A DNA stretch of 64,000 nt from the NCBI GenBank assembly GCA_030248295.1, contig JASANH010000882.1:434001-498000 (forward strand). The letters are read 5' to 3'. A model generated the notes under the pieces. It saw only the letters and a program-made list of their open reading frames with translations, ran no database searches and was not told the DNA's origin. A program made the position numbers and the translations under genes. This stretch comes from Mesodorylaimus sp. YZB2_4. Its lineage: Eukaryota; Nematoda; Enoplea; Dorylaimida; Dorylaimidae. Position 1 is the first letter of the stretch. The number at the start of each line of letters is the position of its first letter. Positions 24,186-35,036 of this stretch are shown one piece after another.

Positions 24186-25775
24186 ATGAAAAACCGACTC
24201 AAGCTTTCCTCGTCGACTCTCGTCTATGCCTTCATTGGTCTGGCCCTCTTCGGGGTGGGAATATGGGATGGATACTCGATTGTACGCGATTACATCGAAA
24301 GCAATGAGTTAACAGTGCTGCGACTAGAAAACGTAACCGGGCATTTTCCATTTATCAGTGAAGCCCGAGTATGTCTGGGCTACGCACCCGATTATCCATT
24401 CCTGTACAGTTGGCGGTCTGAAACAAATATCACCAATAAGATCAGGCGTACATTGGAAAAAACTGAGCATATATGGTCTAAACCTAACCTGACTGGAAAT
24501 CTAGAAAAATTGATAATAGAAGAGGATATTTTCGATGTGTTTCTCCTTCAAAAATATGCTTATGACTTGGATAAAACGGATATAGATCAAGTTAAAAAAC
24601 AATTAGAATTCCTGAACCCGAACATAACCAGTGTGACGGCTATCTTGGACAGTTTTATTCAAAGTGATCGTTCTGTTGACCTCATTAAAATTATTTGGCA
24701 GGCCATGAAGCACACATTCGCAAAACTGGAAACCGAAGAACTGGCCGACAATGACAGCACGACAGCGCCGATGCTGGACTACATGGATATCGTCCTCGGA
24801 GAAGACAGACCCTACAAGATGTACTTCTCCCTTCCTCTGGGGAAAGATATGACCACTGCGACACCCATAGTAGAATACGGTGTGGATATTATTATGGACA
24901 ACCCGATTAAACTTGGCCCCAATAATATGCTGGCAAAAATTGACGGTGCTTACGATGCAGCTGAGATCAGTCTTCAGATCAATGGCGAACGAATATTACT
25001 TTCAACATCTTCTGACCATGGATTCTGGGACCCGAAGGATGTGCTAGTTTTCACGGTACTCATATCGAATGATGGCGTATTCGATACGACTGACTGTCCA
25101 CCTTGCGTCAATGGCTTCGCTAGCACTGAAGCTTGCTTGGACGACTTGACAGCCCGCACCATATCCGAGATGTGTCAGTGCACGCAGTTTAGTCAGCTGG
25201 TCGTGTCTGCAATGACGGCGACGACGATGCAAAGTGCAACCCGGCCATGCACTGCATCAATCTACGAGAAATGCAGAGAGCGAGCCATGGACGAGGTGGG
25301 GCGTAGAACGGACAGGGCCATCAGCGAAGGCACATGCAAGCCGTGCCTGCGAAGTAAGAACAGCTATCAGTTCCTGTACGAATATGAACAAGGAAATTTG
25401 AACGAACCGTTCACTCGACTCATATTCATTTGCCAAGACCGATCATACATGGTGTACAAACAGGAACCAAAGTTCACACTCCCCCAAGTGATAGCACAAG
25501 TTGGAGGGAGTCTGGGCTTGTACACAGGCTTCAGTATGTTGTGGATTGTCCAAGCATTTTTGTCGTTGGTCAAAATCCTAAAACACAAACGGAAGCAAGG
25601 TTTGGCTGCGACCAGCATTGAGACGCAGAGAAATCAAGTAGATGGCCCCGAGTTTGATCAGTTGAAACAAGTCGCCGCACAGAACAGAGGTAGGATTATC
25701 TTGTCGGAGAAGAGGGCCGAAGACCTACTGCAGATGTATTATCAGCTAATTCAAAGGCAGGGACGCAAATGGTAA
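24186..25775 (+). CDS. DEG/ENaC-like channel subunit, tandem paralogue 1, single exon
   Basis: This intronless frame encodes 529 residues from the ATG at 24186. I prefer that start because helix 1 follows at the same distance as in the other two paralogues and a TTTAG acceptor lies just upstream. The frame is open back to 24036. Helix 1 is near residues 10-29 (LVYAFIGLALFGVGIW). The post-M1 segment reads FPFISEARVCLGY. The extracellular domain has many N-glycosylation sites and a Cys block with CLDDL and CQCTQFS, then TRPCTA and CKPC. Helix 2 (about 440-465) contains LGLYTGFSML, a G-x-S-type filter, but lacks the Glu that usually follows. The cytoplasmic tail looks coiled-coil-forming. It probably assembles into a trimeric cation channel; ligand unknown. 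Confidence 0.85.
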   Translation: MKNRLKLSSSTLVYAFIGLALFGVGIWDGYSIVRDYIESNELTVLRLENVTGHFPFISEARVCLGYAPDYPFLYSWRSETNITNKIRRTLEKTEHIWSKPNLTGNLEKLIIEEDIFDVFLLQKYAYDLDKTDIDQVKKQLEFLNPNITSVTAILDSFIQSDRSVDLIKIIWQAMKHTFAKLETEELADNDSTTAPMLDYMDIVLGEDRPYKMYFSLPLGKDMTTATPIVEYGVDIIMDNPIKLGPNNMLAKIDGAYDAAEISLQINGERILLSTSSDHGFWDPKDVLVFTVLISNDGVFDTTDCPPCVNGFASTEACLDDLTARTISEMCQCTQFSQLVVSAMTATTMQSATRPCTASIYEKCRERAMDEVGRRTDRAISEGTCKPCLRSKNSYQFLYEYEQGNLNEPFTRLIFICQDRSYMVYKQEPKFTLPQVIAQVGGSLGLYTGFSMLWIVQAFLSLVKILKHKRKQGLAATSIETQRNQVDGPEFDQLKQVAAQNRGRIILSEKRAEDLLQMYYQLIQRQGRKW

Positions 25776-27430
25776 AGTCATGAATTTTAATTTTCCCATG
25801 GCGCCTTTATTTTATCTGTGTGCGAATAATTGCGAATTTCCAGCTTTTATTCAATTTAGGATTTTGGACGAATATTTCCAGCTGTTTGTAATTGTGGCAT
25901 CTGCCGACAATCCTACTGGCTTTTTTTATCTATCATTGGGGTAGGAGTAAATTCTTCTCATGAGACTTCATCGGGATTGGTGATAGTAAAATATGTACAC
26001 GCACCCTGACAGCCTTGATCTTTACAACATCGTATCATTCGATGTTCGTTTTACGCCTATTCGTCTTCGAAGGCACAGATTTCACTGCTCTTGACATGCG
26101 GTGATTTATCGTTTATTGGATAAACTAGCAAAAATTATGCACAAAATTAAATGCATGGTGTGTGTTTGTGGTTTTGGTCCTCAATATACAATATATTTGC
26201 TGAATTGTGGAAGTTTTGGAAATAGCGCGCCTTTCAATTTGCGGCTTGTCTTGCTCCAAATTTTGTCTTCTTCCAAACTATGAGAACGGAAAAATTGTGA
26301 TAGCAGTTTTACTGCGAGCGGAACTATAACTGCTGTGATTACTGTAATTTCACGCCGCTCTCACCGTCGACCAGCTCTTCTTCCACGTTGTATTTTCCAC
26401 CTCCGTCCGCCCACCCCACACACTAACAAAGGAAAAGGCGTGATAGGTACCGTACCTGTCGACGTACAAATGAACAGGAAGGTCGATTTGCATACGTGAC
26501 TTGCTTATCTCATTCAAGAAAACATTTTTTCGGTAAGTGTCCCGCGACAAAACAGGGGGTGCATGAATCTACGGTACTGTATGTCATGTAACATTGTCTG
26601 ACCAAATCAGCAGGAAGTATTCTGTACTGTGGACCACCCTGACCCTGCTCCCCTACGGTACTGTAGCATCTAGAAGAAAATGTAAAGAAAGCATGAGAAT
26701 GGGGCCCAATTGCTTTACAGAGCAAATGGTCTAACAATGACGAAAATGACGATTAAATGTTCGAATTCGCGCACGAGGAAGAGATTGAACTAAAAGCCGA
26801 TTTTCGGATTATCGATTTTAATGACAGACAAACCAAACACGAAAAGGATAATGTGGATTAGATTAGATTTCCGATATCTGTTACGCAAAAAAACCGTTTC
26901 GAGCAGTGAGATATTATCATTTGCATTGACTTTCCTGCCAGGCAATCAGCCCCACCCACAAGCTAATAGATCGAAAGTTTGTATTTAAAAAGCGCGCTCA
27001 AAAATCATGGTAAGAAAGATCACACAGTTGATATGCGCGACTGCTATCACCCACCCAAAATTAGCGAGTTCGGCCTACAAAATGCCATCGGCAAGTGGAA
27101 AATATGCTTGCTTTAAAACGATTAGTCTAGTTTCGATACTTCCAAAAATTAAATTGAATGATAACAGAATGACGGCGCGTAGAAAACATAAAAAATATGA
27201 ATTTCCCACGACTTTAGGTTTTGTCAGGGGCGGATTTTTTTACTTTGTGGATGGAAAAAAAAGTTTCAATGATAAAAATTGAAAAACAATGATTTTCCCA
27301 AGTGAAATGAAACTCACATTCTTTTCCAATTCTACACCAAAAAAATTAGTCAATTTTTCTTTTGCATTGGAAATTTTGTGGTGTATTCGAGGGGCTGACG
27401 CGCACTGAGCTGTGAACTATCGCGTATTAA
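25776..27430. other. Intergenic spacer between channel paralogues 1 and the repeat block
   Basis: I see no gene. The stretch holds scattered ACGGTACTGTA-like palindromic words near 26570-26660 and AT-rich sequence. Frames of up to about 90 codons show no motif. Confidence 0.45.
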
Positions 27431-27438
27431 GAGCCCGC

Positions 27439-28758
27439 TAGCCTTGATACAGTTTTGGAAAAAAGATTCAGTTTCAGTTTCAGTTAACTGAATCCCAAAA
27501 GATTCACTGAACTTAACTGAATGATTTAGTTTTCCCTGAAAAAGAATTTCGCATCTAGATGTTAGCACTTGACGAGAACAATATCCACTTTTCTTCATTC
27601 GAATAACTACTCTTCCGCATTTTAGACTTTAAATAGCTCACAAGGCGCAGTAAAGACCAAAGTCAACACCAGAGGGTCCTTTACGAGCACAGCGATGCAC
27701 TATCATGTCTCAAGAGTCCGCCCACCTACAAATCCGCAGGCACACAAAGTACCTGAACCTTGTAACCGTTCTAATTTTACTGCTATAGCTCATGATTGTA
27801 ATTTCTTTTGGTCCAAAAGAAAGCTCTGCGCAAAATATTCAGCTCGTCAGGCCAACTACTCACAATCAGCAGAGGTCAGCAGCCGAAGTCCTGCAAATGT
27901 TTGGAAACATTCTCGCTTCCTCAGGTCTTTTGTGTCAAAAAATTTCGAGCCAGAAGCCTGGAAGAAGAAGCTGAAGCCCATAACCTGAACAGCGGGTTCA
28001 GAAGAACCCTGCGAGTGTTTCTCAACTTTCTGCCGCCTAGCACACACATATTTAAAAAACCCGCAAGATTTTAGCTGACCGCTGCTGACCAGCTGGCCAT
28101 AAGGGCCGAATATTTTTAGTAGAGCTTTCTTCCACACCAGGAACTTAGGATTATCGAATGAGCGTGTCAAGTTCAACTCACTGGTTGGCAAATCTTTCTA
28201 AGATCAAGAAGATGTAACTTTAAAATGTTTGTTATAAAATGATTGAAACTGAAGAAACCCTTTTTCATAAACTGTAGTACTTTTATTTTATGACACTGTA
28301 CCGACTGCTCTTCAACTTGGACCTCGCCTAGCTTATAACTCTTTCACTCGGCGCTAGCCTGCAGGAAATGATAAAGCACTTTAATATTCGTGAAGATTTT
28401 GCAACTTCTCTCTACATTTGGACCAAAACTCGATGGATCGATTTTTTACGCTAACTAGCGTTTTAAGGGTAACAAAATACACCTGCAACTCGCGATTAAG
28501 ATGATTCGACACAACAATTCGTCAAGCTGCGTTTCGTTTCTCTTTGAGATCTGCGCGAACATCCGCAAACAGATTACTAATTTTCAAAAGCGTAGTATTC
28601 GAAAACTGAATTTAACTGATTCTAAAAAAATACAGTTACAGTTAAATTCAGTTTTGGCGAGGAGATTCAGTTTCAGTTTCAGTTACAGTTAACTGAATTA
28701 AAAAGATTCAGTTAACTGATGGATTCAGTTTCAGTTTCAGTTAACTGTAACAACGCTA
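27439..28758. mobile_element. hAT-like non-autonomous element with CAGTTAACTG arrays, copy 1
   Basis: The left end is TAGCCTTGATACAGTT; the right end on the minus strand is TAGCGTTGTTACAGTT. Both are flanked by the perfect 8-bp duplication GAGCCCGC (27431-27438 and 28759-28766), which is the hAT target size. About 100 bases at the left end and 150 at the right are iterations of TTCAGTTTCAGTTAACTGAA. The centre is a foldback hairpin. A second copy lies at 54847-55837. No transposase is encoded. Confidence 0.75.
27805..28150. repeat. Foldback module inside the hAT-like element
   Basis: Blocks such as AAAGCTCTGCGCAAAATATT, TCAGGCCAACT and GGTCAGCAGCCG on the left recur inverted on the right (AAAGCTCTACTAAAAATATT, TGGCCAGCTGGTCAGCAGCGG). 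This gives an imperfect hairpin. It resembles the separate foldback at 15622-16059. Confidence 0.6.
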
Positions 28759-28766
28759 GAGCCCGC

Positions 28767-29617
28767 TCAAGGATGCAGTTTGGACGAGTTCAGTTTCTCT
28801 TTTTGAACACGACTCGCACAGGTGCTATGCACATGCAGTTGTGGTCTTGCTGTTTATGCGATGTTTAGGTTTTAGCGGCTTTCGAAATACATACACTTCG
28901 ATATAATTATCTTCTCTTGGAATAAATCAGTGGTCTTGCGGATTTGAAATCGCTGTCTACTGACTATCATTCGCTGTTTGGCGCAGGAGATAGGGAAAAA
29001 GAAAATCCTTAGCTAGTCTGCAGATTAGCCTCCGACGCTCTAAGCCCTATCGAATGGTCTTACACAGTTACAAAGCAGTTTTCTTCAGTAGCTCTTCGAA
29101 TAGAGGGCAGGAAACTCTAAATAGGGAATATATGCCCAGCCATCAAGGGCAACCTGACTTTTTTCTGCTGGGATTAAAGAAAAATCAGGCTGCGGGGATG
29201 TATCCATGACTCCTCAGAAACTGAAACCATGGGACTAGTCTCGCCTGATGATGAATGCTCCTTCGTTTGTGCACCGAACTTGGACCTGTTGAATCTTGAG
29301 TGAATTGGGGTTCCCAGATGTCTTGTCATTACAACAGCAACCGAAATGAGGTCGTAATCTATCATTTCCATGGCTCGCCTGACCTAGATTTCTAGTCTTG
29401 AAGGACTTTGTATTAAACGTTCGTTCTGATTTATCCCTTAAATAACTTATTTGTCATTGATGGATAAGTAGCAGATATCATCCCTCATTTTTGGCGATTA
29501 TGAGGTCGGCAGGTACAAGTTCAAGTCGAGTGTATGGACTATAGCATTTGGCCACCAGGTTCAAAGCCTGTGCCTGACTTTTTGCGCTGCATATTTCTCC
29601 ACAGTTCAAATCAAAGC
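28767..29617. other. Spacer upstream of channel paralogue 2
   Basis: No gene is recognised. A TTTCTCCACAG acceptor lies a few bases before the chosen start of paralogue 2, so a 5' UTR exon and the promoter probably lie here. Neither can be placed. Confidence 0.4.
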
Positions 29618-31210
29618 ATGGTCTCCTTCTCTACTGTAGTCTACACGTTTTTTGGCCTCTTACTGTTCAGTGTAAGCTGCTGGGATGTGTACACTATAAT
29701 CCATGATTACATCGAAGACAATACGGGCACTGTGGTTCAAATTGTGAACATCACTGATAAATTCCCTTTCATTTTTGAAACAAAGGTGTGTCTAGAATAC
29801 CAATTTTACTCAATTTTCTTCCTCAGTTGGCAAAATCTGCTTTTTCCCCAGCGTCATAGGGCAAGTAATTACAAAAATATGACAGCAAAGATGATGAATT
29901 CTACTCGAAGGCGATCAGAAAATATTTGGTCAAGACTTAATTTTAATGGCAGCTTCAAAAATTCAATAAGTGAAGATGACATTTTCGATACATTTTTGGC
30001 TTACAAGTATGTCTATGATATGGATGCGAAAAGTTTTGATCAAGTATACCAAAGAGACCTAAAAATCCTGAACCTAACAAGATCAGAGGCATCAGATTAC
30101 TTAGATGCATTTATCCAAAGCCCGAGATCCATTGAACTCATGACAACAATGTGGGGCGCAATGGAGCACATATTCGCACGACGATCCTCGCCCGATGGGG
30201 TCATGGGAAACAAAAGCGGCTTCGTATTTGAGTATATGAATATCACAGCGAGCATATTGCCATTCATAGTTTGTTTCCACCTGCCGCTGGCCGACGACAT
30301 CAGCATCAACAAACCGAGTATAGCGTACGACATGGACATGAGATATGCGGGCGCTACAGTCGACCTGGGTCCGACTCCAATGCAACTTGCTGATGGCATG
30401 GCACAGATCTCTTTTAGTATTAATGGCGACTCAATTTTAGCCAATTCCATGTGCAAATATTCAAGCTACTCGAGAAGAACTAATCTAATTACAATTTCCG
30501 TATCCAGTAATGCCGTGTTCGACAAATCTGAGTTTCCACCCTGCCAAACCAAGTTTCCAAACCTGCAAGCGTGCATTGACGATCTGAGATTTCGGACTAT
30601 CATCGAACTATGCAAATGTACTCCGTTCAGTCAAATGGTCAAAGCGGCCCTGATCGACGGCACGGAAGCTGGGATAACGAGCGAGTATGTACAACCCTGC
30701 ACAGTGAAAATGTACGAGCAATGTATGGATCACAGGCGAGAAATCGATGAGCGAATCGATGAAGCAATCAAGGACGGCTCTTGCGAACCGTGTGTTAGGA
30801 GTAAGAACAGCTATCAATATGGATTTGACTGTATAACTGCAAAGTCGCTAAATACACCCAGTTCTACAGTCGAGTACATTTGCCAAGATCGGTCCTACAT
30901 CGTGTTCCAGCAGACACCGCTTCTCAGCGTTCACCAGTTGATCTCCCAAATCGGAGGGGATCTGGGTTTCTATACCGGCTTCAGTATGTTGTGGATTGTC
31001 GACCTGCTCTTGTTTTTAACCAGACTGTATCGACGCAGGCTGCATGCAAAAGAGCAGAATAAGGATGACATAGCATCCATTCAAGAAAAGAAGAGAGCAC
31101 AGGTTAATGCGCGTGTGGTTGAGGAATTGCAGGAGGATGTGAAACGAGATGGTGACAACATTTATAGTTTGCAGCAAAAACTGGACAGTCTTTTAGAAAA
31201 ATGCATGTGA
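29618..31210 (+). CDS. DEG/ENaC-like channel subunit, tandem paralogue 2, single exon
   Basis: An uninterrupted frame of 530 residues starts at the ATG at 29618, which aligns with the starts of its two neighbours. The frame is open back to 29534, but an intron acceptor (CTCCACAG) sits between. Helix 1 is VVYTFFGLLLFSVSCW. The post-M1 segment is FPFIFETKVCLEY. The Cys block reads FPPCQTKFPNLQAC, CIDDL, CKCTPFS, VQPCTV and CEPCVRSKNSYQ. Helix 2 contains LGFYTGFSMLWIVD. The tail is rich in Lys, Glu and Gln with coiled-coil character. The block CxPCVxSKNSYQ is shared by all three paralogues. This one has an Asp where classical DEG/ENaC subunits carry a Glu four residues past the filter. Confidence 0.85.
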   Translation: MVSFSTVVYTFFGLLLFSVSCWDVYTIIHDYIEDNTGTVVQIVNITDKFPFIFETKVCLEYQFYSIFFLSWQNLLFPQRHRASNYKNMTAKMMNSTRRRSENIWSRLNFNGSFKNSISEDDIFDTFLAYKYVYDMDAKSFDQVYQRDLKILNLTRSEASDYLDAFIQSPRSIELMTTMWGAMEHIFARRSSPDGVMGNKSGFVFEYMNITASILPFIVCFHLPLADDISINKPSIAYDMDMRYAGATVDLGPTPMQLADGMAQISFSINGDSILANSMCKYSSYSRRTNLITISVSSNAVFDKSEFPPCQTKFPNLQACIDDLRFRTIIELCKCTPFSQMVKAALIDGTEAGITSEYVQPCTVKMYEQCMDHRREIDERIDEAIKDGSCEPCVRSKNSYQYGFDCITAKSLNTPSSTVEYICQDRSYIVFQQTPLLSVHQLISQIGGDLGFYTGFSMLWIVDLLLFLTRLYRRRLHAKEQNKDDIASIQEKKRAQVNARVVEELQEDVKRDGDNIYSLQQKLDSLLEKCM

Positions 31211-31885
31211 TTGGGAGTTGATATAAGCACTGCATTCTACTGTACAGCACAAGTTTAAGACGAATTTAATTACAGAATACACCAAGTCCCCCCTTCATGC
31301 CAAACGATTATTTTTCCAGGCTTACGTGCCATATATATGGGTTTCTGGTAGACCCAACTCAGAGTCTGCAAAAAGAAAAAAAAAAACTTTTCAGCATACC
31401 ATATGGGCCGATAGGGGTCCTATTGGAGGTGTGCAGACGTGGGCTCGATCGGCTCAGAAAAACTTTCTTCACGAGATAACGAATTTTTATGTTTCGAATA
31501 ACACCTTAAAAACCCTAGCGGCCTCAAGGGTCAACTGGAGATCACATTTTTCACTTCACCAGTTTTCAGCCGATTGGGTCGAATCTACCAGAAACCCTGT
31601 CTATAGGAGTATTTTATTGGTTTGATGTTTCCTGTTAGCCGTGCTTTCACATGTATGGAGGTTTTCCACTTTATATCTACAGAACAATTTTAAAAAAGGA
31701 TGCATATAATTACAAAATCATAAGAAGACTAATTTATGAGTGTCATTGTGCATGTTCTGGCTAAAAACTGCATAGGCTGCACAGAACTTTTGTACTGTAT
31801 AAGGCCACCTTCGAAAGCAACAATAAAAACGCTTTACCTTCTTTATCTGCCGCCTGTGAGTGAAATTTTAAGCTGAAAGTATCAT

Positions 31886-31992
31886 TCGATGTGATGCGTC
31901 AAATAAGCTTGCGATGCGATGTTTTGGGCACCTTTTTTGGTCAGTTCACCCGAAAGTGTCGCATCGCGCGCTTATTTGACGCATCGCATCGA
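31886..31992. repeat. Near-perfect inverted repeat (hairpin)
   Basis: The left arm (from 31886) reads TCGATGTGATGCGTCAAATA followed by AGCTTGCGATGCGATG. The right arm is its reverse complement with a few changes. The arms are about 40 bases with roughly 85 percent pairing and a loop of about 25-30 bases. It lies in the spacer between paralogues 2 and 3. It could be a small MITE or a hairpin RNA source. Confidence 0.7.
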
Positions 31993-32941
31993 GCTTTACT
32001 TTGGTCTTTATTGAGCGGGTATGATGTTTGATTATTGCAGAATATGTCCAATATCTGTACTCTGTCATGCTTTTTGCACTTTTTCATTAGCACATGAACG
32101 ATATAAGTGATAATTTGCCTAACGTTGGCTAATCGGATAATGAGAAGAACGGGCTTTTATTGTTTTTGATCAGGGCCTACTATACATGTACATGTGCGAA
32201 AAAAAGTTTACTGCCTGTTGACATCCTATGTCAAAGTATAAAGTCAGTATCCTGATATTACGTAGCCGAGCAAGACTGGAACTACAATTTTATCCATAAA
32301 ACCCTTTTACTTGCTGTGCTTGCAAACATATCTCGGGAATTTCTGTCACGACAAAAGCATATAATTCGGTTGACATATGTACTCGCAAAATGGATTCATT
32401 GAATTCGGATTGCCTGTTTCGTTCTACCTTATAAATCAATATTGATACATCGTTTCAGGAAACCCGCTCTACTGTACAGTATACAACGTATCCCGCATTC
32501 TATGCATACAGTCTAGAGGCTTACTTGCTATTTCGAGCAATACAAACATCAATGTGGAAAAACGCGATCTGAACCAGCGAGTAAGAGAATACAGAGAGCT
32601 GTGAGATCTGTGCGCCATTCTCAGGCACCCAGTTGGCTTAGATGATGGCGAGCGCTCATCGTCAGTTGCTTTATTTAAACTTACATACTGTAGTTACAAG
32701 CGATTCGTAGGCGAGCAATGGCTTATTAGAGACCGCTCAGTAGCATGGCCACACACCATCGAATTGGTAACACAGCAGATCAGAGTATATTGTATGCTGG
32801 CGGCAGTGGTCTTTTAAATAAAATGAATATCCAGAGCAGAGAAGCCTAGGCTAACCACGAAGACAGGGCTGGACTAGGAATCATTTACTGGGCATCTCAA
32901 AGGCGTGAGAATCTTAGGTGCAAAAACTGACATCATGCGAC

Positions 32942-34492
32942 TACGGTTGGTAAAAATACTTGATTTGAATGCGTATGCCTACACGCAAGGTCTGTGGAAT
33001 GCGTGTGCGTATTGCGTATTACGCAAATTGCGTACTCCACAAAGTATGCATACAAGTTTGCGTATTGCGTATTTTTCCCACTACAGCTAAGGATATATCT
33101 AGTCATAAACTGGAACTAACTGCATGTCCATAAGTGAAATGTGAGCCACCACAACAGTACTACAGATATTAAACATCGCAGAACTTGTCGCTGCCGCTTA
33201 TGGTCCGCTAAAAAACGTTTTCGGGGAAAAAATTTGTATTAGGTTCGATCATGGATTATTTCTCAGGGGTCCATTCTGGCTCAGCCAGCTACCCGTTTAG
33301 GCCAGAATCCCTTTCTGGCCTGTGCCCCTTTTGCATAAATGGGCCAGTGTTCCTGTCCCGATTCAGCCGAAATCTCTGTAAAGCAAGTGCATTAGGTGGG
33401 TGGTGTTCTCTGGGCATTCCTGCACCCGCACCCATGACGCGGCTACAAATGGACAAATATGCCCACAGATTATAATGAGGAACTAAAACTGAAGGTTATT
33501 CTACAAAACGGCCATGGTGCCATCCTGCCGTGTTCTTCGTAGACTGATTTGCGAGCTCTAAAAAAGTCAGAATATGTTATGGATGGAACGTTAGTTTGGT
33601 TCCATGCCAAATCATGTGCTCGGCATTCATGCTCCTTAACATGTGCTGGTGCAAGAAATTCAAGCTTACTCGGATCCTTGGTTCACTAAGGGCATTTGAA
33701 GGGGGGTTGAAGTTGACTTTTTTTAAAAAATGCTTGGTAACCTTTTCAAAACATATTTTGGCTGAATAGCTTTCCTGGTTGGAATGAGACTGGCCAAAAG
33801 ATGTCTCTGGCTGAAACAATACCCTGCCAGGCTGGGAATTTTCCTGGCCGAAATGGGCCACAATCGGCACAAGAACCAGGATAATGTTCAGGGCACAAGT
33901 TGCCGTATATCCTGTTTATAAATCCAAGAACCTGGCACAGAATATGGCTTGGTGGCCGCAGAACTTACAATCAGCAAGCCGCTGACTTTGAGCTTCTTCG
34001 ACTACCTTCTAGTCTAGCATTGAGAAGCTACAGCGGCGGTCACTCACTCCCTTTATTAAAAATCTTCCTTGCTGGCCGATTATTTGAAGGTTTTATAACT
34101 ATATGAGGATTTTACACATAATACATCACTTCAAACAAAACAACTCCCCCCCCCCCCATATCTCAAAAAAAAACCAAAAAAAAAAAAAAAAACCAAAAAA
34201 AAAAATTCTCCAAACCCAAAAATACCAAAAAATAAAACCTTACCCCCCCCCCAACAAAATTCCCTCCTTCAAAAAAAAGGCGCCAAAAAAAAAAAAAAAC
34301 AAAAAAAAAATATACACACCCCCCCACACCAAAAAAAAAAAATTAACAAAAAAAAAAAAACCAAACAACCGTATATGCGTACACCAGGTCGAATGCGTAT
34401 GTGTATGCGTACGCGTGTACGCATCCGAATTTCCATGCGTGTACGCAAACTTTGCGTATGCGTATTTTGTACGCAACCAACTGTACACCTTA
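32942..34492. mobile_element. hAT-like non-autonomous element with TGCGTAC arrays
   Basis: Perfect 8-bp direct copies of CATGCGAC flank the block (32934-32941 and 34493-34500). Both inner ends carry dense TGCGTAT/TGCGTAC words (32960-33070 and 34370-34480). An inverted GGTTGG/CCAACC pair lies close to each edge, seven bases deeper on the right. The interior has no transposase and includes an abnormal A/C-rich tract. Confidence 0.6.
34130..34370. repeat. Low-complexity A/C-only tract
   Basis: About 240 bases consist almost only of A and C, with homopolymers up to about 16. Single T or G bases are rare. The strand asymmetry and long homopolymers look unlike the surrounding DNA. They may mark a sequencing or consensus problem. 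Confidence 0.7.
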
Positions 34493-35036
34493 CATGCGAC
34501 TGTAACGCCCTCACAGTCACGCCCGTTGTAGAGTCTAAAGCAAAATAGCTTGAACTTTGATTCTATGTAGTCTACAGGTTTTTCAGTTTTGTTTGTTAAT
34601 GTCGCTTTCAGAGTACTAGCTTGTGAGTCGTGTACTACGCGCATGACCCGTTTTTTGTCGTTGAAATCACCCAGAAAAACTGTTACTGCTCCTGGACGAC
34701 CTATCAATTCCGCCTAGATGCATAGCTCCCATCAACCGTGGTGGGTGCATGACGGTCACTGTAGGAGACTCGTCATTAGAGACGCCCGTTGAAGTCTCAC
34801 TCCACCATCACTCATTCTTAACTTTGCGCCTCCCAATCATAGCCACTGTTGCTGGGTGATACAAATGTTTTATTCGTGTCTGATAGGCAATTTATCATTA
34901 AAAAAGGGATTTAACGAATGAGCAGATCAAACATCAAGCAGACCTCATTCGCACAGTGTCGGGGGCCTAGGCTGTGAGAAGAGTGCTCCAAGCAGGCTGG
35001 TTCTTCTAACTGTATGAGACAAGAGAGAGTGAAAAT

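Noticed and set aside
34103-34531. 142-codon Lys/Pro-rich frame
   Set aside because: It is a translation of the A/C low-complexity tract.
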